This document shows, in pieces, positions 17,827-25,903 of a DNA stretch of 64,000 nt. The notes under the pieces are model-generated. The model saw only the letters and a list, made by a program, of their open reading frames with translations. It was not told where the DNA came from and did no database searches. The DNA is from Belnapia rosea (GTDB lineage: Bacteria; Pseudomonadota; Alphaproteobacteria; Acetobacterales; Acetobacteraceae), in contig NZ_FMZX01000001.1 of NCBI RefSeq assembly GCF_900101615.1, positions 1,054,001-1,118,000 on the forward strand, given 5' to 3'. The translations under genes were made by a program, and so were the position numbers. How positions within the stretch are numbered: position 1 is the stretch's first letter; each line of letters begins with the position of its first letter.

Positions 17827-18561
17827 ATGCGCCGACTAGCCGCCTTGTTGCTGCTGATCCTGCTCGGGCGGGCGGAAGCCGCCGGCTTCGACGAGTTCCA
17901 GGTCTTCGACGGCCGGATCGCCGAGCCCGGCAGCATCGACCTCAACATCCACCTGAATGCGGGGCGGCGCGGCCGGCTGGGCGATGGCGCGCCGCGCAAC
18001 GGCGTGCTGGCGACGGCGGAACTCGGCTATGCCACGATCCCGTGGCATGAGGTGGCGCTGCTGGTGCCGGTGGCGCGGGAATTCTCCGGCGACACCTATG
18101 GCGGCGGCTTCAAGCTGCGCAACACCTTCATCAGCCCGGGCGCCGACAACCGGCCCTTCGCCTATGGCATGGACATCGAGATCCGCCACCAGTCGGCGCG
18201 CTTCTCCGAGACGGATTGGGCGCTGACGCTGCGGCCGATCATCGACCTGCGCACCGGTCCCTGGCAGCTCATCCTCAACCCGGAGGTGGAGATACCGCTC
18301 GGCCGGGACGGGCCGATCTTCGCCCCGGCGGTGCGCGGGGTGCGGCAGGTGGCGCCCGCGGTCTGGATCGGCCTCGAACATTACATGGAATTCGGGCGCA
18401 TCAGCCGTGGGGAGGGGCTGCCCAAGCAGGCGCACCAGCTCTTCGTCACGACGGATATCCGCTTCACCAACCGCTTCGCCCTGCATCTCGGCCTCGGCCA
18501 CGGGCTGACCCATGCGAGCGACCGCTGGCTGGGCAAGGCGATCCTCGGCTTCGACTTCTGA
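17827..18561 (+). CDS. Putative outer-membrane beta-barrel protein
   Basis: A 244-residue protein with a clear signal peptide (about residues 1-18, cleavage after AEA). The rest shows alternating hydrophobic residues and turns typical of an outer-membrane barrel and ends in an aromatic residue (GFDF). No family is recognised with confidence. Its segments LELGYATIPWHEVALLVP-like and LRNTFISPG recall uncharacterised transporter-like barrel proteins. It lies 52 bp after the hut operon and may be read from it. Confidence 0.55.
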   Translation: MRRLAALLLLILLGRAEAAGFDEFQVFDGRIAEPGSIDLNIHLNAGRRGRLGDGAPRNGVLATAELGYATIPWHEVALLVPVAREFSGDTYGGGFKLRNTFISPGADNRPFAYGMDIEIRHQSARFSETDWALTLRPIIDLRTGPWQLILNPEVEIPLGRDGPIFAPAVRGVRQVAPAVWIGLEHYMEFGRISRGEGLPKQAHQLFVTTDIRFTNRFALHLGLGHGLTHASDRWLGKAILGFDF

Positions 18562-18592
18562 TATCCTTGCCGCCCAAAGCCTGGGGGACCGG

Positions 18593-19324
18593 ATGGCGAA
18601 GACCTATGTGCTGCTGCATGGCGCCTTTCATGGCGCCTGGTGCTGGCGGGCGGTGGCGGACCGGCTGCGCGCCGCCGGGCATCGCGTGACGGTGCCGACC
18701 CAGACCGGGCTCGGCGAGCGGCGGCATCTGCTCTCGGCGCAGATCACGCTGGACACCTTCGTCACCGACCTGGTCGAGCACATGGAGGCCGAGGAGGTGG
18801 AGGCGGCGGTCCTCGTCGGCCACAGCTTCGGCGGCAATGCCATCACCGGCGCGGCGGACCGCATCCCGGGGCGCATCAGCCACCTCGTCTATCTCGACGC
18901 CATGGTGCTGGGGGATGGCGACACGCCCTGGGGCCGCATGCCGCCGGCCCAGGCGGCGGAGCGCCGCCGCGGGGTGATGGAACAGGGCGGCGGAGTCGTC
19001 GCCATGCCGCCCCCGGTCAGCGCCTTCGGCGTGCCGGAGAGCCACCCGCTCGCCGACTGGGTGCGGCGGCGGCTGACGCCGCATCCGGCCGCCACCTACG
19101 CCACGCCCCTGCGCCTCGCCCATCCGCCCGGCAACGGGCTGCCCCGCACCTACATCGCCTGCACCGACCCCTGGTACGCGCCGCTCGCCTGGGCGCGGGA
19201 GGCGGTGCGGGCTCAGCCGGGCTGGGATTGGCGGGAGATCGCCACCGGGCATGATGCGATGGTGACGGCACCGGAGGAGCTGGCGCGGATGCTGCTGGAG
19301 ATCGGCCCCAAGGCACCGGCCTAG
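18593..19324 (+). CDS. Alpha/beta hydrolase
   Basis: A 243-residue alpha/beta hydrolase with the oxyanion segment LLHGAFHGAWCW, nucleophile elbow GHSFGG (Ser at about residue 71) and the late acid-His pair ending GHDAMVTAPEELA. The pattern is close to plant-type esterase/MhpC-like hydrolases. An in-frame start at 18512 would overlap the barrel gene by 50 bp; the ATG at 18593 gives a normal N-terminus. The TAG stop lies inside the terminal repeat of the structured element at 19321-19427. The substrate is unknown. Confidence 0.82.
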   Translation: MAKTYVLLHGAFHGAWCWRAVADRLRAAGHRVTVPTQTGLGERRHLLSAQITLDTFVTDLVEHMEAEEVEAAVLVGHSFGGNAITGAADRIPGRISHLVYLDAMVLGDGDTPWGRMPPAQAAERRRGVMEQGGGVVAMPPPVSAFGVPESHPLADWVRRRLTPHPAATYATPLRLAHPPGNGLPRTYIACTDPWYAPLAWAREAVRAQPGWDWREIATGHDAMVTAPEELARMLLEIGPKAPA

Positions 19325-19427
19325 AGCGGTTTCCGTTCGCACTGGCTCACGGAACCCGCTCTATCTTTTTGTTTGGCGGGCAAATTACTCCGATCAGGTG
19401 TTTCAACCTGATCGGAGTTTGCTCTAG
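19321..19427. repeat. Structured intergenic repeat, copy 1 (two hairpins, bidirectional terminator-like)
   Basis: The 107-bp element has terminal inverted repeats CTAGAGC / GCTCTAG. Hairpin 1 pairs 19322-19336 with 19349-19363, with one mismatch in 15. Hairpin 2 is a perfect 13-bp stem, ACTCCGATCAGGT (19387-19399) with ACCTGATCGGAGT (19406-19418), and a six-base loop. A T-rich stretch lies between them. It sits between two convergent genes and both TAG stops fall inside its ends. A diverged copy in the opposite orientation lies at 59842-59947. Confidence 0.8.
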
Positions 19428-20950
19428 GCCATCCCCTCCAGCGCCGCCCAGGCCGAGAGCACCGCGCCCTCCTGCCAGCCTGTGAACCAGGAGAGGTACT
19501 CGCCGGCGAAATGGTAGGGGCCCTCCGGCTTGCGCAGCAGCGGGTAGAGGCTGCGGCGCTGCTCGGCGGTCCAGTCCACCCAGGCGCCGCGGGCGCGCGG
19601 CATGCGGGACCAGGCGACGGATACCGGCGCCGCGACCTCGCGGCCGAGGCCAGGATGCAGGGCCTCGCCATCGGCGGCGATGACGGCCGCGCGTTCCGCC
19701 GGGCTGCGGGCGGCGAAGCGCTCCCCGATCGAATCCTCCCAGATATAGGCGCCGATCAGGATGCCCTTCCCGGCATGGAAGCCGTGCGAGGGATACCAGA
19801 TCTGCGTCGCCTCGCGCGGCAACCAGGAGATGCCGCCATAGATGGCGTGGTCCTCCTCCCAGAAGCGGCGACTGCATTGGAAGGCAAGCTTGGCCGCCGG
19901 GGAGGCGTGCAGCGCGGCGAGCCCCGCCTTACGCTGCGGCGAGAGATCGGCATCGAGCCGGGCGAGGACGGGCGCAGGCAGGGCGAGGAGGATGCGCGGC
20001 GCCTCCTCCTCCCGCACCGCGCCATCGGCACCGCGCCAGGTGAGGCGGGCGCCGGACCCTGTGCGACGCAGGGTGAGAACCTCCGCCCCGGTGACCAGCG
20101 CCTCGCCCAGTTCCCGGGCGAAGGCGGCGGCGATGCGGTCCATCCCGCCAACCGGCTGCAGCATGGTGGCGGCATAATCCACCCCCTCGGCGAAGGCCGC
20201 GCCCTCCCAGAGCGCCGGCTCCAGCAGCAGGCGCGGGTCGAGCGGGCCGAGGGCGCGCGGCGGGGCGAGGCCGGCGCCGGGCGCCGCCTCCCAGCCGGCA
20301 CGCGCGCTGCCCTGGTAGCGCATGTCCCGCCCGAGCGCGCCGAAGCGGCGCAGCATGGCGCGGAGGGCATCGAGATCGGCCTCGGTGAGCGGCGCCTCGG
20401 CCGTGCCGCGCTCCAGCCCCTTGGCGGCAAGCTCCGCCACGAGGCCGCGCAGGTCGGCCTGGACGCGCCGCATCGGCACGGGGCCGGCCGATGCTTCGAG
20501 CAGCGCCGCGCGGTTCTCGTTCACCAGCACCTCCAGCGGCACGCCGAGCGCCCGGCAATAGCCGAGGATTCCGCGGTGGTGGTGGGGGATCCGGGCTGGG
20601 CCGGGATTGGCGTAGAGATGCGGTGCCGCATCCCAGGTGATGCGCTGCGGGATGGTGCCCTCCTCCTCCACCACATCCCCGGCGCGAAGGGTCAGGCAGC
20701 GGCCGCCAGCGCGCCCGCCTGCTTCCAGCACCCGCACCGACCAGCCGGCGCGGCGCATCTCGAGGGCTGCGACCAGACCGGCGATGCCGGCGCCGACGAC
20801 CAGCACGCGGCGCCCGTCACGTGGCAGGGCCGGCGCCGCCGCGCGGGCCGGGGCGGCGGGCAGGCCACCCAGGGCGGCGAGCACCGCGACCGCAGCGCTG
20901 GACCCACCGGCCGCCGCCGCGCCTTCGATCAGCGCGCGGCGGGAGATCAT
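19424..20950 (-). CDS. Exported flavin monoamine oxidase-family protein
   Basis: A 508-residue flavoprotein of the amine oxidase family. The N-terminus ISRRALIEGAAAAGG followed by a hydrophobic stretch looks like a Tat signal, so the folded flavoprotein is probably exported. The FAD-binding dinucleotide fold is VLVVGAGIAGLVAALE with GGRAGGRC after it, and the C-terminal FAD segment contains YHFAGEYLSWFTGWQEGAVLS. It overlaps the upstream dehydrogenase gene by four bases (ATGA), so the two are coupled. The substrate could be an amine or an amino acid; it cannot be told from the sequence. Confidence 0.82.
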   Translation of the reverse strand: MISRRALIEGAAAAGGSSAAVAVLAALGGLPAAPARAAAPALPRDGRRVLVVGAGIAGLVAALEMRRAGWSVRVLEAGGRAGGRCLTLRAGDVVEEEGTIPQRITWDAAPHLYANPGPARIPHHHRGILGYCRALGVPLEVLVNENRAALLEASAGPVPMRRVQADLRGLVAELAAKGLERGTAEAPLTEADLDALRAMLRRFGALGRDMRYQGSARAGWEAAPGAGLAPPRALGPLDPRLLLEPALWEGAAFAEGVDYAATMLQPVGGMDRIAAAFARELGEALVTGAEVLTLRRTGSGARLTWRGADGAVREEEAPRILLALPAPVLARLDADLSPQRKAGLAALHASPAAKLAFQCSRRFWEEDHAIYGGISWLPREATQIWYPSHGFHAGKGILIGAYIWEDSIGERFAARSPAERAAVIAADGEALHPGLGREVAAPVSVAWSRMPRARGAWVDWTAEQRRSLYPLLRKPEGPYHFAGEYLSWFTGWQEGAVLSAWAALEGMA

Positions 20951-22032
20951 CCGCCGAGTTGCGCCTGCACCGCCCGCACCACGGCCGCCGTGCCGTCCCC
21001 GCCGCCGATATCCGTGGTGCGGAGGCCACCCGCGAAGGCCGCGTCGACCGCGGCATCGAGTTCCGCAGCGGCATCGGCGAAGCCCTGGCCGGCGCCGCGG
21101 CTGGCCAGCCAGTCGAGCATCATCGAGGCCGAGAGCAGCATGGCCGCCGGGTTGGCGATGCCCTGCCCGGCAATGTCCGGCGCGGTGCCGTGCGCCGGCT
21201 GGAACACCGCATGCTCGTCGCCGATATCGGCCGAGGGGGAGAAGCCCATGCCGCCCACCAGCCCGGCGGCGAGGTCGGAGAGGATGTCGCCGAACATGTT
21301 CTCGGTCGGCAGCACGTCATAGGCCCAGGGGCGGCGGACGAGGTCGAGCGCCATCGCATCGACATAGTGGTGGCCGCTCTCCACGCCCGGGAATTCCGTG
21401 GCCACCTCGTCGAAGACGGCGCGCATGAAGGCGAAGGCGCGGAAGACATTCGCCTTGTCCACCAGCGTCACCCGCCCTGCCCGGCCGAGCCTCGCGGCGC
21501 GGCGCTCGGCGAGGCGGAAGGAGAAGCGGCTCAGCTTCTCGGTGGTGGCGCGGGTGATGCGGAGCGTCTCCTCCGCCAGATCCTGCGTCACCAGCCCCTT
21601 GCCACGCGAGTGGAACAGGCCCTCGGTGCTCTCCCGCACCAGGACGAAGTCGATGGTCGCGGCGCGCGGGTCGGCCAGCGCCACCGGCACGCCGGGGATG
21701 GCCCGCACCGGCCGCACGCCGGCATAGAGGCCGAGCCGGAAGCGGAGGTCGAGCTGCGGCGCGATCTCGGTACCGTCGGCCTGGCGGATCCCGGGCCAGC
21801 CCATGGCGCCGAGCAGGATGGCATCGGCGGACTCGGCGGCGCGGAAGCTGGCCTCGGGGAAGGCATCGCCGGTTGCCTGGTAGTGGAAGGCGCCGGCCGG
21901 CAATGCCTCGGTCGAGAGGCCGATGCCGTGGCGCCGGGCCAGCGGGTCGAGCACGGCGAGCGTTGCCTCGGTCACCTCCGTGCCGATTCCGTCGCCCGGC
22001 AACACCGCGATCCGCACCGAATTGCTGGCCAT
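20947..22032 (-). CDS. Isocitrate/isopropylmalate dehydrogenase-family protein
   Basis: A 361-residue beta-decarboxylating dehydrogenase. The N-terminal IAVLPGDGIGTEV, the VRESTEGLF substrate loop, LVDKANVFRAF with the catalytic Lys region, and the family signature NMFGDILSDLAAGLVGGMGF are present. It lacks leuC/leuD neighbours and lies beside an exported oxidase and a Bug binding protein, so tartrate, homoisocitrate or another malate-type substrate is as likely as isopropylmalate. The ATG at 22032 is chosen; an in-frame start at 22233 would run into the divergent transporter gene. Confidence 0.8.
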   Translation of the reverse strand: MASNSVRIAVLPGDGIGTEVTEATLAVLDPLARRHGIGLSTEALPAGAFHYQATGDAFPEASFRAAESADAILLGAMGWPGIRQADGTEIAPQLDLRFRLGLYAGVRPVRAIPGVPVALADPRAATIDFVLVRESTEGLFHSRGKGLVTQDLAEETLRITRATTEKLSRFSFRLAERRAARLGRAGRVTLVDKANVFRAFAFMRAVFDEVATEFPGVESGHHYVDAMALDLVRRPWAYDVLPTENMFGDILSDLAAGLVGGMGFSPSADIGDEHAVFQPAHGTAPDIAGQGIANPAAMLLSASMMLDWLASRGAGQGFADAAAELDAAVDAAFAGGLRTTDIGGGDGTAAVVRAVQAQLGG

Positions 22033-22093
22033 GCGCTTCCCCTTCCCGATCCTTGGCCCCATCCTGCGGCAAAGACTTCGGGAGGGACAGTTC

Positions 22094-23068
22094 ATGCCGC
22101 ATCTCACGCGCCGCCACCTTCTGGCGGCCGCCGCCATCCTGCCCGGCACCGCGCGGGCGCAGCCTGCTTGGCCGGAGAAGCCGGTGCGCATCATCGTTCC
22201 CTTCCCGCCCGGCCAGGCGGCGGACATCTTCACCCGCCTCTATGCCGACGAGCTCTCCCGGCGCTGGCCACAGCGCGTCATCGTCGAAAATCGCGGCGGC
22301 GGGGCGGGTGCGCCGGCGCTGGAGGCGGGTGCGCGGGCAGCGCCGGACGGCTACACGCTGACGGCGGGGACCTCGGGCACGCTGGGCGTCAACCCCTCCG
22401 TCCTGCCGCGCATCCCCTATGACGCGGAGCGGGACTTCGCCTTCATCAGCAATGTCGTCGTGCTGCCGCTGCTGATCGTGGCGCATCCCTCGCTCGGCCT
22501 GCGCACGGCCGCCGAGGTGGTGGCGGCGGCCAAGGCGGCGCCGGGCCTGGTCGACGTGGCGACGGCGGGTCCGGCGACCAGCCAGCACATGTCCGCCGAG
22601 CTTTTCGTCCACCGCACCGGCATCCGGGTGAACATGGTGCATTACCGCGGCAGCGGGCCGGCGATGGCGGACCTGCTGTCGGGCAACGTCAAGCTGATGT
22701 TCGACAGCGTCGCCTCCGCCCTGCCGCATATCCAGGCGGGAAAGGTCATCCCCATCGCGGTGACGACGCCGGAGCGGGCGCCGCAGCTGCCGGATGTGCC
22801 GACCATCGCCGAGACGGTGGCCCCGGGCTATGGCGCCTATGGCTGGACCGGGCTCTGCGCGCCGGCCGGGACGCCGGAGGAGATCGTGCGGAAGGTCAAT
22901 GCCGACCTGGGCGACATTCTCCGCCAGCCCGCCATGCGGGCGCGCTTCGTCGAGCTGGGAGGCACCGCGGCGCCTGGGACGCCGCAGGAATTCGGCGAGT
23001 TCGTCCGGCGCGAGATCGCGCAGTGGCGCGAGGTGGCCCGCATCGCCAATGTACGGCTGGAGGGCTGA
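22094..23068 (+). CDS. Bug-type tripartite tricarboxylate transporter binding protein
   Basis: A 324-residue periplasmic binding protein of the Bug/TctC family. The N-terminal TRRHLLAAAAILPGTARA is a signal peptide. Mature residues start PAWPEKPVRIIVPFPPGQAADIF, with family marks VIVENRGGGAGAPALEAGA, HYRGSGPAMADLLSGNVKLMF and APAGTPEEIVRKVNADL. The start ATG at 22094 follows GGAGGGAC. No tctAB membrane genes are adjacent, so it is an orphan, as many Bug proteins are. The ligand is likely a carboxylate. It is divergent from the dehydrogenase and lies next to decayed catabolic genes. Confidence 0.9.
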   Translation: MPHLTRRHLLAAAAILPGTARAQPAWPEKPVRIIVPFPPGQAADIFTRLYADELSRRWPQRVIVENRGGGAGAPALEAGARAAPDGYTLTAGTSGTLGVNPSVLPRIPYDAERDFAFISNVVVLPLLIVAHPSLGLRTAAEVVAAAKAAPGLVDVATAGPATSQHMSAELFVHRTGIRVNMVHYRGSGPAMADLLSGNVKLMFDSVASALPHIQAGKVIPIAVTTPERAPQLPDVPTIAETVAPGYGAYGWTGLCAPAGTPEEIVRKVNADLGDILRQPAMRARFVELGGTAAPGTPQEFGEFVRREIAQWREVARIANVRLEG

Positions 23069-23090
23069 CCCTCCAGCCGCGAGTCCGGCC

Positions 23091-23310
23091 TCAGCGCCCC
23101 GGCAGCGCGTTGCCGTAGCGGTAGGCGGCATCCATCGCCGGACGCGGGAAGGGCCGGATCTGCACGCCCTGCGCCACCATCCGGCGCAGCGCCTCCGGGT
23201 TCCGCACGTCGTAGCGGGCCAGCATGAGCAGGATCTGCTCCTTGCAGGCGGTCTCGAAGATGTCCTTGAAGGCCTGCGACAAGGTCTGCAGCGCCGGGAC
23301 GATCCGCCGC
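23091..23310 (-). pseudogene. C-terminal remnant of a TRAP transporter DctP-type binding protein
   Basis: About 70 readable codons, ending at 23091. The stretch from IVPALQTLSQAF through ILLMLARYDVRNPEALRRM to IRPFPRPAMDAAY resembles the late part of TRAP solute-binding proteins. The start of the protein and the usual last residues are missing. It faces the Bug gene tail to tail and probably marks a deleted transporter operon. The assignment is by recall of the family pattern. Confidence 0.55.
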
Positions 23311-23333
23311 CCGGAAAGGGCGTGAGGAGGGCG

Positions 23334-23872
23334 ATGGCAAGCTTCGGTGCCGCGCCGATGCCCTGGTTCTGGACCAGCCAGTTCGACGTCAACATCCAGA
23401 TTCCCGGCCTGCCGAGCGCCAGCTCTCCGTCGCCACGCATCGCGGCGTGGTCTTCGCCTCTTATGCGGAAGGGATGGAAAGCTTCCCCGACTATATGCTG
23501 GCGGACGGGTCGGGGCGGCATGGCGTGATGTGCTCGGCCAAGAGCGACGCCTCGAAGCTTACGGTCGATGCCAAGAAGGAGATGCGCGCCCTCAAGGGGG
23601 CATGACCCTCGCCGACCCGCGGCTGATGGATTTCGTCGACGAGTTCGACAGCCCTTGGTCCGTCACCATGGCGACGATCTGGCCCAACCTGATCGTGCAG
23701 CGGGAGATGAACACGCTTGGCATCCGGCAGATCGTGCCGACGGGGCCGAACGAGTTCATCATGAAATGGACCATGTTCGGCTTCCAGGGCGACACGCCGG
23801 AGATGACGGCGCATCGCCCTGACGGAGACGGCGCTCCGCATCCCCGTTTGACGGCGCCTGCCGCCTGAAGAA
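23334..23872 (+). pseudogene. Decayed ring-hydroxylating oxygenase and ferredoxin-reductase fragments
   Basis: Three pieces in different frames. First, MPWFWTSQFDVNIQIPGL (near 23358-23410) matches the C-terminal signature of ferredoxin/rubredoxin-type FAD reductases. Next, LSVATHRGVVFASYAEGM (from about 23424) resembles a Rieske oxygenase alpha subunit; this stretch runs on to a stop near 23605 in sequence I do not recognise. Last, from 23603, ATIWPNLIVQREMNTLGI and IRQIVPTGPNEFIMKW are a typical C-terminal part of such alpha subunits, then the frame is lost after TPEMTAHR. Each piece is far too short to work. A former aromatic-degradation cluster has been reduced by deletions and frameshifts. 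Confidence 0.65.
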
Positions 23873-23963
23873 GGGCGCGCGACCCGGCGGGGGGTGCGGG
23901 TCGCGCGCGTCATCGCCGGCTGAAGCGGGCCCCGGGGGGAGAGGCCATCAGCCGGCAATTCGA

Positions 23964-24305
23964 TCAGCCGCCGTTGCTGACCAGGCGGCCGGCCAGGGTC
24001 GGGCTGGCCTGCTGGGCCGGGACGAGGACGAGCGCCTGCTCGCGGCCACCGCCGACCAGTTCGGCGACGGTGCTGCTGCGGGGCTGGATGGCGGTCGGGC
24101 CGGAATAGGCGAGGCTGCGGCTGGTGCCCTCACCCGTCAGGCGGGCATACCCACCGCCGACGACGTTCTGGCTCGGGATCGCGTACTCCACCCGCGGTCC
24201 GCCATCCGCGCCACCGCCAACGAGGTGGGGGCCATTGTCCTGGGCCAGGGCGGCACCGGCGGTGCCGAGGACGAACACGGAGGCGATTACTGCGTTGCGG
24301 AACAT
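23964..24305 (-). CDS. Small secreted protein of unknown function
   Basis: A 113-residue protein with a clear signal peptide (MFRNAVIASVFVLGTAGAALA, cleavage before QDNGP) and a Gly-rich mature part with three VGGG motifs. No family is recognised. The start has AAAAAGGAGA eight bases upstream. It is divergent from an OhrR-like regulator, and the operator-like palindrome at 24365-24377 sits just upstream of a TATATA -10 element reading into this gene, so it is probably repressed by that regulator. Confidence 0.6.
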   Translation of the reverse strand: MFRNAVIASVFVLGTAGAALAQDNGPHLVGGGADGGPRVEYAIPSQNVVGGGYARLTGEGTSRSLAYSGPTAIQPRSSTVAELVGGGREQALVLVPAQQASPTLAGRLVSNGG

Positions 24306-24354
24306 AAGTTGGTCTCCTTTTTGGCCACCAGAAACCGGCGGCTTCGATGGGAGC

Positions 24355-24377
24355 TATATACGAGGCGATTAGATCGC
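24355..24377 (-). promoter_or_regulatory. Promoter -10 with overlapping operator half of a divergent region
   Basis: TATATA at 24355-24360 fits a -10 element for the small secreted protein gene. Five bases further upstream is GCGAT-TAG-ATCGC at 24365-24377, which would lie in the promoter spacer. It shares the core GCGATT..ATCGC with the stronger palindrome at 24421-24437. No convincing -35 is seen. Confidence 0.5.
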
Positions 24378-24420
24378 GTACGATCGACCATCTTGCATGG
24401 CTGCGCTGCGTTTCGCGCAC

Positions 24421-24437
24421 GAGCGATTTAATCGCTC
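24421..24437. promoter_or_regulatory. 17-bp perfect palindrome, probable OhrR-like operator
   Basis: GAGCGATT-T-AATCGCTC has 8-bp perfect arms around one base. It lies 50 bp upstream of the regulator's start. MarR-family proteins bind such palindromes, and its core recurs at 24365-24377. Autoregulation and control of the divergent gene are inferred. Confidence 0.65.
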
Positions 24438-24486
24438 ACGATCTATTTGTTTGGTGCAGGAGGTTTACGAACCGGGAGGAACGCCG

Positions 24487-24945
24487 ATGACCGACGCCGC
24501 TACGCCGAAATCGAAGCTTGAGCTGAATGATTTCCTCTGCTTCGCCCTGCACTCGACCGCGTTGGCGATTGGCCGGGCGAACAAGCCGATGCTCGACAAG
24601 ATCGGCCTCACCTACTCGCAGTATCTCGTGATGGTCGTGCTCTGGGCGGAGGACAACCGCACCGTGAGCAGCATCGGCGACAAGTTGTTTCTGGAATCGA
24701 ACACCCTGACGCCCCTGCTCAAGCGGCTGGAAGCGCTCGGCTATGTCCGCCGGTCCCGCGACACCGCCGATGAGCGGCAGGTCCGCATCAGCCTGACGGA
24801 ACAGGGGCGCGCATTGCGCGAGAAGGCCTGCGCGGCGCATCCGGACTGGATCGACCGTGCCTTCGGCGGTGACATGGCGGCGGTCCAGGAGCTGAAGGAC
24901 CGTGTCATTGCCATCCGGGACCGGCTGAAGACGGCGGAAGGCTGA
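24487..24945 (+). CDS. MarR-family regulator, OhrR-like
   Basis: A 152-residue winged-helix repressor. [21 protein letters not shown] places the peroxide-sensing cysteine (Cys18) where OhrR has it. [32 protein letters not shown] (recognition helix) and [14 protein letters not shown] (wing) follow. A second cysteine near residue 115 (KACAAHPD) fits the 2-Cys group. OhrR senses organic hydroperoxides and normally controls ohr, yet no ohr/osmC gene is next to it. The start ATG at 24487 has GGGAGGA upstream; an in-frame start at 24397 would cover the operator. Target genes beyond the divergent one are unknown. Confidence 0.8.
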   Translation: MTDAATPKSKLELNDFLCFALHSTALAIGRANKPMLDKIGLTYSQYLVMVVLWAEDNRTVSSIGDKLFLESNTLTPLLKRLEALGYVRRSRDTADERQVRISLTEQGRALREKACAAHPDWIDRAFGGDMAAVQELKDRVIAIRDRLKTAEG

Positions 24946-24958
24946 CAGTCCCTACCTT

Positions 24959-24992
24959 GCGCCTGGGCGTGCCGGCTGGGCTACGCAGGCGC
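24959..24992. terminator. Possible bidirectional terminator hairpin
   Basis: GCGCCTG and CAGGCGC (24959-24965 and 24986-24992) flank a 20-base loop between the convergent regulator and DUF697 genes. There is no T-run, so support is weak. Confidence 0.3.
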
Positions 24993-25033
24993 CAGGGGTT
25001 TGTCCCTCGCGCTCGCTCCAGGCGGCGCGCGGC

Positions 25034-25903
25034 TCAAGCCCGGGGCGGGACGATGCGGCAGGCTTCGGCGGCGACGCGCGCCAGGCGCAGCATCCGGCGC
25101 GCCGCGACGGCACCGGCGGCGGCCTCACCAGCGAATTGCTCCAGCAGCTTGTTGGAGAGCAGCGCCCGCGCCGCCGCATCAACCGCAACATCCGTCGCGG
25201 CCACGGTCGCGGCGTCCAGCAGGGTCCGGCGGACCAGGGCCAGGGTTCCGGCGAAGCCGGGCCGCAGCCCGTGCAGCGCCGCCACCTGCCGTACCAGCCG
25301 CACGCCACGCCAGGCGAAGACCAGCGCATCGAGCCCCGGCGAGGGACTGATGGCCGTGATGGAGAAGGCCTGCACCGCGGCGACCCGCCCAAGCCCCGCC
25401 GCCTCGGCATCCAGCAGGCGCAGCGGGCCACCCTCCAGCAGGGCCCGCAACTCCTCGGTGCTGCCCGCCTGCCGGAGAGCAGGCTGCAGGCTGGCGGCCT
25501 CGGCGACGCCGGCGGCCCAGCGCAGCGCCTCGGCCCGCGCCACTTCGAGGTCCTGCCGGGCGAAAGCGGCACGGGCGCGATCGACGGCACGCAAGGCGCC
25601 AAGGCTGCGCAATTCCCGCCAGCCGCCACCGGCCACAAGGCCGAAGCCGATGGCAACCACGCCGAGCGTGGCCCAGCCCTGCACCGGGCCACGGCCGAAC
25701 TGATCGACGACGAAATTCACCGCGTCCAGGACAGCGAGGCCCAAGCCGAGCACCGCCGCCCCCGCTGCCGCCCGGCCGATGCCAGACCAGCGCGCCCGGG
25801 GCGCCGGGGCCGCGACCGGCACCACGGCCTGCTCCCACTGGAAGTCGAGCCGGGGGGCGGGCTCTTCCAGGATCACGCGCGGACCCTTGGGGGCATCGCT
25901 CAC
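25034..25903 (-). CDS. TIGR01620/DUF697-family membrane protein (YcjF-like)
   Basis: A 289-residue protein with two hydrophobic segments near residues 45-65 and 78-95, then an Ala-rich helical domain containing SPSPGLDALVFAWRGVRLVRQVA. This pattern and the neighbour match YcjF-like proteins, which pair with YcjX. The start overlaps the ycjX stop by four bases. YcjX and YcjF are linked to phage-shock or heat-stress regulons in enterobacteria. Function is unknown. Confidence 0.75.
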   Translation of the reverse strand: MSDAPKGPRVILEEPAPRLDFQWEQAVVPVAAPAPRARWSGIGRAAAGAAVLGLGLAVLDAVNFVVDQFGRGPVQGWATLGVVAIGFGLVAGGGWRELRSLGALRAVDRARAAFARQDLEVARAEALRWAAGVAEAASLQPALRQAGSTEELRALLEGGPLRLLDAEAAGLGRVAAVQAFSITAISPSPGLDALVFAWRGVRLVRQVAALHGLRPGFAGTLALVRRTLLDAATVAATDVAVDAAARALLSNKLLEQFAGEAAAGAVAARRMLRLARVAAEACRIVPPRA

